Below the pieces are notes generated by a model. The model saw only the letters and a list, made by a program, of their open reading frames with translations, did no database searches and was not told the origin of the DNA. DNA of 64,000 nucleotides from Fuerstiella sp. (GTDB taxonomy: Bacteria > Planctomycetota > Planctomycetia > Planctomycetales > Planctomycetaceae). Within the stretch, counting starts at the first letter, position 1, and every line of letters begins with the position of its first letter. Location of the stretch: assembly GCA_029245955.1 (NCBI GenBank), contig JAQWOH010000049.1:62001-126000 (forward strand). Direction: 5' to 3'. A program made the position numbers and the translations under genes. Below, in pieces: positions 58,360-64,000 of this stretch.

Positions 58360-58396
58360 ACGACCCTGAGCGACGTCTTACGTGGCTCAGGGTCGT
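58360..58396 (-). terminator. strong intrinsic terminator of the minus-strand microgene
   Basis: Arms ACGACCCTGAGC (58360-58371) and GCTCAGGGTCGT (58385-58396) are perfect complements, extended by ACGT/ACGT across one mismatch. On the minus strand five T follow directly; on the plus strand the flank is not T-rich. It lies ten bases past the stop of the 33-codon gene and may also stop RT transcription from the other side. Confidence 0.8.
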
Positions 58397-58406
58397 CGGT
58401 TGTTTC

Positions 58407-58508
58407 TCAAACAGATCTAGCGATCCAATTTGAGACGGTGGCTGCCTGCAGGACAGCCCGCCAGCCGTCAGCAGGCGGCACCACCTCGATTGGGACTACA
58501 GTTGTCAT
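58407..58508 (-). CDS. 33-residue microprotein, convergent with the reverse transcriptase
   Basis: On the minus strand AAAGGAGGTG stands ten bases before an ATG at 58508 that opens 33 codons to TGA at 58407. The peptide starts MTTVVPIEVV, then PPADGWRAVLQ, and ends WIARSV; it has three Trp-free hydrophobic blocks and two Trp, with no TM or signal. Ten bases after the stop comes the strong terminator, so the unit has both a good ribosome binding site and a good end. A second, out-of-frame GTG start is nearer the ribosome binding site but codes only 14 residues. No family is recognised. Overlap by GAATGA with a longer minus-strand frame ending at 58505 might indicate coupling, but that frame looks non-coding. 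Confidence 0.6.
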   Translation of the reverse strand: MTTVVPIEVVPPADGWRAVLQAATVSNWIARSV

Positions 58509-58960
58509 TCACCAGACACCTCCTTTCTAAAGAATAAAGTTCCCCTTTGCAGCAAACTGTAGATGGTTTCCTGCTCCGGGCCACCGAATGCTGGAATGCG
58601 TTTTTCCAACCCAGAGGTGAGAGTATTTTCACGATTTTTCCAAACGGGACAAGTAGAAAACTCGCAACATTCTGCGGTAACCCCGGAGGTTCTCTGTTTC
58701 GCCGGTGCAGTCTGATCCTCACGCCCACTCCGCGGTGGTCGGCAACTTATGCCGAAAAGCAACAGTGACTGCTGAAGGCTGCGGGTTTGCGACGATAGCA
58801 GACTGGACTGGTGCCTGAGCAACGCAATGGGGGTACAGCCCAACGTCATGCCTGTGTTCGGGCCTGGAGACTGTGCCACCAATACCAGCGTTCCATGGGA
58901 AACCGTTCCTTCACCAGGCAGATAACGCCTGCGAATCCTTCACTACGGAGAATTCTTCTG
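58509..58960. other. intergenic region upstream of two divergent small genes
   Basis: It must hold promoters for the minus-strand microgene and the plus-strand 79-residue gene. Minus-strand AT-rich stretches lie at about 58600-58650 and 58520-58545, without a confidently spaced box pair. Minus-strand frames of 86 and 125 codons cross it but have non-coding composition. Confidence 0.4.
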
Positions 58961-59200
58961 ATGATCATGCGATCTCTGAATGACGACGATTTTGATTGTT
59001 CGTCCATCGATCCATTACCCCCGGCTCCGGTTACTGAAGGTGTTCAGTGCGGAGGTTTTCCAAACTGGCGATTCGTGCGACTCAACTCGCCGGAATACGG
59101 CCAGACTGAGCAGCCTCATCTGCATATTGCGGCACCGCACACACGGCAGGCAGTGGCGGTATCAGAGCCGGAACTTAATCAGACGATCTATTTCGGCTGA
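58961..59200 (+). CDS. small acidic protein of unknown function
   Basis: A 79-residue product from the ATG at 58961, which has GGAGAA eight bases upstream. It begins MIMRSLNDDDFDCSSIDPLP and continues with CGGFPNWRFVRLNSPEYGQ and a His-rich segment HLHIAAPH before a short tail ELNQTIYFG. It is acidic at the N-terminus, with two Cys and no TM or signal peptide. The frame is open further upstream to 58811, but that part has the composition of non-coding DNA. No family is recognised. The proximity to the RT and microgene may or may not be functional. Confidence 0.5.
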   Translation: MIMRSLNDDDFDCSSIDPLPPAPVTEGVQCGGFPNWRFVRLNSPEYGQTEQPHLHIAAPHTRQAVAVSEPELNQTIYFG

Positions 59201-59362
59201 CCACACGAAGGTCCATTCGAGTTATGTCGGTAGTTTTTTCGTCCACCTGGAAAAGATTTCCCCTGACCACTGACGCTGTGGCCGGGCCGGACAGCCGCAG
59301 AAATTCTATCAGCAGCAAATAAAAACGATAATCGTGTCGTGCGGGTAAATCGGTATCCGGTT

Positions 59363-59378
59363 CGGCACACGGTGTGCT
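59363..59378 (+). promoter_or_regulatory. sigma-54-type promoter candidate before the flagellar hook genes
   Basis: CGGCACACGGTGTGCT has GG at 59364-59365 and GC at 59376-59377 with ten bases between them, the -24/-12 spacing of sigma-54 promoters, and GGCAC matches the -24 consensus. Flagellar hook genes are often sigma-54 dependent. The site is also a near-perfect palindrome (GCACAC-G-GTGTGC), so it could instead be an operator. Confidence 0.35.
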
Positions 59379-59429
59379 TATAGGCACAGCGTCGAGTCTC
59401 TACCTACACCAGAATGGTTGCTATTGCTC

Positions 59430-61172
59430 ATGGACGAGCTGTCGATTATGAACTTTGCTGGCACCACTTCATCCAGTGGACAGGCAGCAACGATATCGGA
59501 TTTACCTGGTGCATCAACCGTCCCCCGGAAGGGCGATAAGTTCGCTGCTGCCCTCAGAACGGTAGCGTCCGACGGGAATGACGCACTTGTGAACGAGGGT
59601 ACTAGAGAGGATGTGCCACATCCAGTTGATGGAATCCCGCTTGCCGAAACACCTACGGTTGTCGAAAGTGATGATCCGCTTGTCTGGGCTATCAATGAGG
59701 AGGGATTTGTCGCTGCTGAGCTTATTGAACCGCTCGGGGACTCCGGCGTACTGCCTGCATCGATCGCCGTTGCCCTGACCCTGCCATCCGTTGGGGACGA
59801 GACGCTGTCCCCCTTAATCACGGAAATCGTTGAACCGCATTCTGAATTCGTCGCAGCCGTGCCGCAAACGCTCACGGAAATCGTTGAACCGCATTCTGAA
59901 TTCGTCGCAGCCGTGCCGCAAACGCTTTCAGAAGCCACGACTGAACGTTCAGTCACAGTTTCTGATGCCGCAGAGCTGTTGGACGCGGGAACCACGAAAG
60001 GGCCTGTTACCGGGGCGCCGTTATCTTCGCGGATTCCGGTGCAAAGGGCCGGCCACGTGAGCCAGGCTGCTGCCTTACCAACGACAGAGCAGACGGCATT
60101 GGTACTGTCGCATACAAACGATCGGTCGATGCTAACGACCGACGTGCCGCTGGTTCCGACTTCACCGGCGCAGACGGTTGCAACGGGGATGAAGCTGCGG
60201 GAGCAGAACGTCCCCTTGTCTCAGACATCGCCGTCAGACGCCACGCAGGCGACTTTGAGTAGCGCAGCGGACCGTGTACCGACAGTGCTGACGACGCTGC
60301 CCGGGGCGGCGACTCAGCTGCAGACCGCTTCAACCAGTATTGATCCCGGCGTGCACGTCTCTTCGTCAGAACGTGAATCAACCCGTCTGACGCCGCTGCC
60401 CGCTGGTTTGGCAATGGCGCCGACTGGGGCCCCCGAGCCTGTGTCTGCCGGCCCCCAGGCATCCGTTGTCAGCGAGTCGCCGAGTCTGCTCCCGAATTAC
60501 GGTACCCTGGGTTCAGGGGATCCGCGGCCCTTCAATGTCACCGTGGACCCCCGCTCGGTTCACATGCCGACACCGACAGCAACCGCGGATGGTCTGTTTC
60601 GCGCCCCGGCAGCCGAGCTGTCGGTCGTGCCGAGTCATCAGGGCAGCGGCGTGAGTCCGGTCTCGTTACCGTCAGGTGTCGTGGAATCAGGTCAGTCGCC
60701 GCAGGTCAGCTCTCCGCAGCCGCTGACGAGTCAGGTGTTGGTTGCGATGGCCCAGAATCTTTCTGTCGTCAGGGAGCAGTCGTCGGGTACGCTGACACTT
60801 CGTCTGGATCCGCCTGAGTTGGGTGAGATGGAGGTGCGGTTTCGGCAGGGGCAGCAGGGGGTTGAGCTTCGACTGGCGGCGCGTGTGCCGGGGACACTTC
60901 AGATGTTGGTGTCCCGCGGCGATGAGATCAGCCGAGCGTTGAGCAGCATGGAGCTTGATTTTTCCAAACTGGAGATCGCCGGCGAAGACTCGTTCCGCAG
61001 CGGTGACGAGTCGGCCGCATATGAGCACAGGAGTCCTCAGCACGAAAATGCTGAGCAGCAGCATCAGGATTCAACGTTGGGAACGGGCTCCGACGACGAT
61101 GATCACGGTCGAAGATCTGACGGGACACGCAGGAACAGTCAGGTTCGCAGACGTTCAGGAATTCGCGCTTAA
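59430..61172 (+). CDS. fliK: flagellar hook-length control protein FliK
   Basis: A 580-residue protein if started at 59430; ATG at 59448 (MNFAGTTSSS) is equally plausible. The first 400 residues are Thr/Ser/Pro/Val-rich low complexity, typical of the FliK ruler part. A conserved C-terminal domain (PF02120) holds LTLRLDPPELGEMEVRFRQG and ISRALSSMELDFSKLEIA, which act in the substrate-specificity switch. The tail is acidic and Gln/His-rich. FliK is exported and measures the hook, stopping its growth. An 18-residue segment is tandemly duplicated (59820-59927). flgD follows 21 bases later in the same operon. Confidence 0.87.
   Translation: MDELSIMNFAGTTSSSGQAATISDLPGASTVPRKGDKFAAALRTVASDGNDALVNEGTREDVPHPVDGIPLAETPTVVESDDPLVWAINEEGFVAAELIEPLGDSGVLPASIAVALTLPSVGDETLSPLITEIVEPHSEFVAAVPQTLTEIVEPHSEFVAAVPQTLSEATTERSVTVSDAAELLDAGTTKGPVTGAPLSSRIPVQRAGHVSQAAALPTTEQTALVLSHTNDRSMLTTDVPLVPTSPAQTVATGMKLREQNVPLSQTSPSDATQATLSSAADRVPTVLTTLPGAATQLQTASTSIDPGVHVSSSERESTRLTPLPAGLAMAPTGAPEPVSAGPQASVVSESPSLLPNYGTLGSGDPRPFNVTVDPRSVHMPTPTATADGLFRAPAAELSVVPSHQGSGVSPVSLPSGVVESGQSPQVSSPQPLTSQVLVAMAQNLSVVREQSSGTLTLRLDPPELGEMEVRFRQGQQGVELRLAARVPGTLQMLVSRGDEISRALSSMELDFSKLEIAGEDSFRSGDESAAYEHRSPQHENAEQQHQDSTLGTGSDDDDHGRRSDGTRRNSQVRRRSGIRA
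59820..59927 (+). repeat. 54-base tandem duplication within fliK
   Basis: Two copies of a 54-base unit, identical except the last base, encode two copies of an 18-residue unit (TEIVEPHSEFVAAVPQTL). The reading frame is preserved. Confidence 0.9.
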
Positions 61173-61193
61173 CGACACACGAAAGGATTAGTG

Positions 61194-61571
61194 ATGCCGG
61201 AACAACTTACAGGCGCACTGGGTACGGAAAAGTTCTTGAATCTGTATGTCACCCAGTTGCAGCATCAGGATCCGCTGTCTCCGCTGGACCAGACGGACAG
61301 CCTGGCGCAGCTGGCGCAGTTTTCTCAACTGGAGAGCAGTAACCAGCTCAACAGCAAATTCGATCAACTGCTGGAGCTGGAACGACAGTCCAACGCAACC
61401 CAGTTAGGTGCAGTTGGCGCAGGCTTGTTGGGCCGTGAAGTCTCATTTGGTGAGGCGCAGTCGGGAATTGCTGACGCTGTTAGTCGGGTTGATGGACAGA
61501 TCCTTGTGACTGTTGACGGAGTGCCGATACCGATCAGCGACGTCAACTCGATAGCGGTCGCGGGGACATAA
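61194..61571 (+). CDS. flgD: flagellar hook-capping protein FlgD, short form
   Basis: A 125-residue protein from the ATG at 61194 with AAAGGA upstream. The N-terminal FlgD domain (PF03963) is intact: FLNLYVTQLQHQDPLSPLDQ, then SLAQLAQFSQLESSNQLNS. After LLGREVSFGEAQSG a short beta part (VDGQILVTVDGVPIPISDVNSI) ends the protein. The FLN/Ig-type and TUDOR-like capping domains of the longer (about 230-residue) proteins are absent, as in some Gram-positive FlgD proteins. It scaffolds hook assembly. It sits between fliK and flgE in one operon. Confidence 0.93.
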   Translation: MPEQLTGALGTEKFLNLYVTQLQHQDPLSPLDQTDSLAQLAQFSQLESSNQLNSKFDQLLELERQSNATQLGAVGAGLLGREVSFGEAQSGIADAVSRVDGQILVTVDGVPIPISDVNSIAVAGT

Positions 61572-61626
61572 GACATCGCTGTCTTCGCAGTCAGCAATTC
61601 TTTTTGATGGATTTGGGAGCAACACC

Positions 61627-63318
61627 ATGGCTAATTCGCTTTTGACAGGGATTTCAGGACTTCGTGGGCATCAAAAGATGCTGGAAGTCATCGGGAACAA
61701 CCTTGCCAACGTCAATACAACGGCATTCAAGACGTCAAGGACGCTGTTCTCAGATCTGATCTACGAGTCACAGCGTGGAGCGTCTGCGGGGACTGCGGGT
61801 ACGCTGGGAAGTGTCAACCCGTTACAGATCGGAACGGGCAGTCAGGTCACGAGCGTCGACCGAAACTTTTCACAGGGCAATCTTGAATCCACGGGTGAAG
61901 ACCTCGATGCTGCCATTGACGGAGATGGTTTCTTTGTGGCCGAATCGGGGAACGGTCGTGTCTTCACGCGTTCCGGGGCCTTCAGTATTGACGAAACCGG
62001 ACATCTGGAAGATTCGTCAACAGGGTATCTACTGCAAAGATTCGGAAGCCTTGGTGAAGACTCGGGGGAAGGCCCGGCGTTTCAGACACCGGCGGACGGC
62101 CGTATCCATATTCCCATCGGGGCCAGCATCCTGGGAACCGTCACGACACAAATCGAATTAAGCGGGCAACTGGGCGCAAACTCTACAGGACCGACTCAAA
62201 GAGTAATCACCGGTGGGAGTCTGACGACTGGCGGTGGGACACCGGCGATTGGGGCGGTCCTACTGAACGATCTGGACTCCAGTATCTCGGATTATGAGGG
62301 CCCGACGGCTGGACCGCCCCCAACCCCGGGCGACCTTATTCGTCTGTTTGGTGCACAGGCCGACGGCACGGTGATTGACAGCAGCTTTAGTGTTGACGGT
62401 ACGACCACACTTCAGGATCTGGTGGACCAATTGGGCACACTGTACCCTGCGTCCACCGTCAGTCTGGTCAACGGAGCGATCACCGTCACGGCAAATGCGA
62501 CGGGAACCACATCTCACAGTATGGTCATCCAGGACGAATTCGGAAATGTGGGGGCTCAGGATTCCAGCTTTACCGGGCAATTCGATTTGACTGTTGCAGG
62601 GAATGACGGAACCGTTGTGAGCGGAAGTCTGCCAATTTACGATGAGCGAGGCACTGAGCACACCCTCGGGTATGAACTCGCGAAACAGACGGACAACAGT
62701 TGGACGTTGACCGCTGATCTGGATCCGGCTGCCGGGACTATTCTTGATGGAATCGTATCGGGAATTCAGTTTGGTGCTGACGGGTCTCTGACTCAGGTTA
62801 CGGGGACAGGCATCGGTGACGGAAATATTGAGGTGCGTTTTGCCAACTCAACGTCGGCACATATCATCGCTATTGACCTGGGAACTCTGGGTGACATCGA
62901 CGGCCTCTCTGAAATTGGCACATCGCCGAATGTTTCGTTCCTGGCAGATGGCTTCAGTCCCGGTGAACTTCAGTCCGTGCAGATTGACGCGGACGGCACG
63001 ATCTCCGGAATCGGAAGCAACGGACTGAAGTTTGCCATTGCCCAACTTGCGATTGCCGCATTTCGTAATCCTGATGGTCTGGAGAATGCGGGTGGCAACT
63101 ATTATGGAGAGTCTCTTGCCAGTGGGAATGCGGAGATCGGAACGGCACTGTCAGGTGACCGGGGGGCGATTCGTGCGGGACAGCTGGAAGGGTCCAACGT
63201 CGATCTTGCACTCGAATTTACCAAATTGCTGGTGGCACAACGAGGGTTTTCAGCGAACGCTCGAACTATCACCGTGACGGACGAGGTTCTGGAAGAGCTG
63301 ACAAACATCATTCGGTAG
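61627..63318 (+). CDS. flgE: flagellar hook protein FlgE
   Basis: A 563-residue protein. The conserved D0 segment at the start (NSLLTGISGLRGHQKMLEV and IGNNLANVNTTAFKTSR) and at the end (ANARTITVTDEVLEELTNII) form the hook core. The D1 region includes LDAAIDGDGFFVAESGNGR, and the middle (residues of about 190-330) is a large insertion relative to E. coli (about 400 residues), probably surface exposed. GGGAGC precedes the ATG. The three genes fliK, flgD, flgE give the hook machinery; the rest of the flagellar cluster is not in the window. Confidence 0.95.
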   Translation: MANSLLTGISGLRGHQKMLEVIGNNLANVNTTAFKTSRTLFSDLIYESQRGASAGTAGTLGSVNPLQIGTGSQVTSVDRNFSQGNLESTGEDLDAAIDGDGFFVAESGNGRVFTRSGAFSIDETGHLEDSSTGYLLQRFGSLGEDSGEGPAFQTPADGRIHIPIGASILGTVTTQIELSGQLGANSTGPTQRVITGGSLTTGGGTPAIGAVLLNDLDSSISDYEGPTAGPPPTPGDLIRLFGAQADGTVIDSSFSVDGTTTLQDLVDQLGTLYPASTVSLVNGAITVTANATGTTSHSMVIQDEFGNVGAQDSSFTGQFDLTVAGNDGTVVSGSLPIYDERGTEHTLGYELAKQTDNSWTLTADLDPAAGTILDGIVSGIQFGADGSLTQVTGTGIGDGNIEVRFANSTSAHIIAIDLGTLGDIDGLSEIGTSPNVSFLADGFSPGELQSVQIDADGTISGIGSNGLKFAIAQLAIAAFRNPDGLENAGGNYYGESLASGNAEIGTALSGDRGAIRAGQLEGSNVDLALEFTKLLVAQRGFSANARTITVTDEVLEELTNIIR

Positions 63319-63622
63319 TGCTATCGGTGGCGTGGTCTGAGACAGTTTTTGTTGGACGTGGCATCTCCGCTCTTCTGATTCGTAAACCGTCATCGCCTGC
63401 TGATCGAAGGCCAGGTCGCCCCTGAGCAACCCCCGTTTGTTGTGCAGCGCCTGCCCGCTGACAGGACACACGACATCGGCTGAGATCAACTGATACGTAT
63501 GAGGGGCAATCCGACGATGCTGGAGGACTAAGTTAACACCGGTGAAATGTTCTGCGGGCCTGATATTCACGGATCTGAAAACAGAGTTTCAGGAATGATA
63601 AAAACAGTAACGGGAAATCAAC
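63319..63622. other. intergenic region
   Basis: 304 bases between flgE and the HDOD gene. No strong hairpin follows flgE, so read-through is possible. GGGAAA before 63623 is the ribosome binding site of the next gene. Confidence 0.4.
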
Positions 63623-64000
63623 GTGACGCCGCTTAATCATGAATCGCTGGTAAAGACGGCATACGAACTGCCGCCGCTTCCGCAGACCGTACTCCTGTTG
63701 TCGGATCTGTTTGCAGATCCGAACTACAAACTTAAGGATGTTGAACGTGCTGTCGCGCTGGACCCGGCGTTGGCGGGCAAGCTGCTTCGTCTTGCCAATT
63801 CTTCCATTCATGGCACCAGCCAGGTAGGATCGACGATGGACGCAATTGTCCGTCTGGGTTCCGGAACGGTCAGAGCTATTGCCGTTGCAATGAGTGTACG
63901 ACCGGGACACGGCATGGATCTTTCTGCGTTCGGACTGACAGCTGACACGTACTGGAGCCACTGTGTTGCTGTGCTGACTTTCGCGGAAGAGCTGACGGCT
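63623..64000 (+). CDS. HDOD-domain protein, 3' end outside the window
   Basis: An open frame of 126 codons from a GTG at 63623 to the window edge, preceded by GGGAAA. It encodes the HDOD opening: ELPPLPQTVLLLSDLFADPN, KLKDVERAVALDPALAGKLL, RLANSSIHGTSQVGSTMDAI and LGSGTVRAIAVAMSV. HDOD is a degenerate HD-GYP-like regulatory domain found in signalling proteins linked to motility and stress. The position directly after the hook genes fits a role in flagellar or chemotaxis control. Confidence 0.88.
   Translation, partial: MTPLNHESLVKTAYELPPLPQTVLLLSDLFADPNYKLKDVERAVALDPALAGKLLRLANSSIHGTSQVGSTMDAIVRLGSGTVRAIAVAMSVRPGHGMDLSAFGLTADTYWSHCVAVLTFAEELTA

Noticed and set aside
58505..58882. 125-codon minus-strand frame upstream of the microgene
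   Set aside because: Random-looking composition and no start signal; only its last few codons lie near the good ribosome binding site, which better serves the 33-codon gene.
63250..63570. 106-codon minus-strand frame with a CPVSGQAL-like segment
   Set aside because: It overlaps the flgE end and has only a single Cys pair; too weak to call.

Overview
The window looks like chromosomal DNA of a planctomycete (order Planctomycetales). The evidence is the protein content: two kinds of planctomycete-type cytochrome gene pairs (a DUF1592-type cytochrome with a DUF1552 protein, and a DUF1549/DUF1553 cytochrome with a DUF1501 protein), a sorbosone-dehydrogenase-like propeller fused to CxxCH heme domains, many Tat-signal and Sec-signal proteins, a giant secreted TPR protein and a MoxR-DUF58-BatA-like operon. 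The genus cannot be fixed from the sequence. No rRNA, convincing tRNA, CRISPR array or intact insertion sequence was seen.

Layout. 1-16.3 kb is secreted degradative and redox machinery: an amidohydrolase-2 protein, a subtilase fused to a seven-repeat VCBS/FG-GAP propeller, a three-gene minus-strand group (PKD/CBM9-like protein, propeller-cytochrome, Tat protein), the DUF1592-DUF1552 pair and a glutaminyl-peptide cyclotransferase. 16.5-25.3 kb holds a long coiled-coil protein, thioredoxin, a large membrane-anchored protein, purN, an SGNH/SASA-type esterase, a degenerate IS3-family OrfA remnant and a small Cys-rich secreted protein. 25.5-32.3 kb is one 2241-residue TPR protein on the minus strand. 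32.7-36.6 kb is the MoxR, DUF58 and double-TM von Willebrand-type operon. 36.8-49.7 kb holds the DUF1553/DUF1501 pair, a thioredoxin-like lipoprotein, an A-type Fe-S carrier, a DUF6807 protein, YgfZ, a CrtI-like flavoprotein, an orphan DUF1501 protein and a small lipoprotein. 50.0-56.9 kb holds a membrane/coiled-coil protein, an enolase-superfamily enzyme, an M1 metallopeptidase and its DUF6702 partner.

The most unusual part is 56.9-59.2 kb. A retron-like reverse transcriptase carries an N-terminal transmembrane segment. It is preceded by about 350 bases rich in hairpins, with a long-range inverted repeat placed like retron a1/a2. Convergent to it, on the minus strand, is a 33-codon microgene with a near-perfect ribosome binding site and a strong intrinsic terminator. 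A 79-residue small protein follows. The window ends with flagellar hook genes (fliK, flgD, flgE), possibly under a sigma-54 promoter, and the start of an HDOD protein cut by the window edge.

Starts were moved from the longest open frame wherever a signal peptide, domain start or ribosome binding site pointed to a later codon. All functional names come from motif recognition without database searches.
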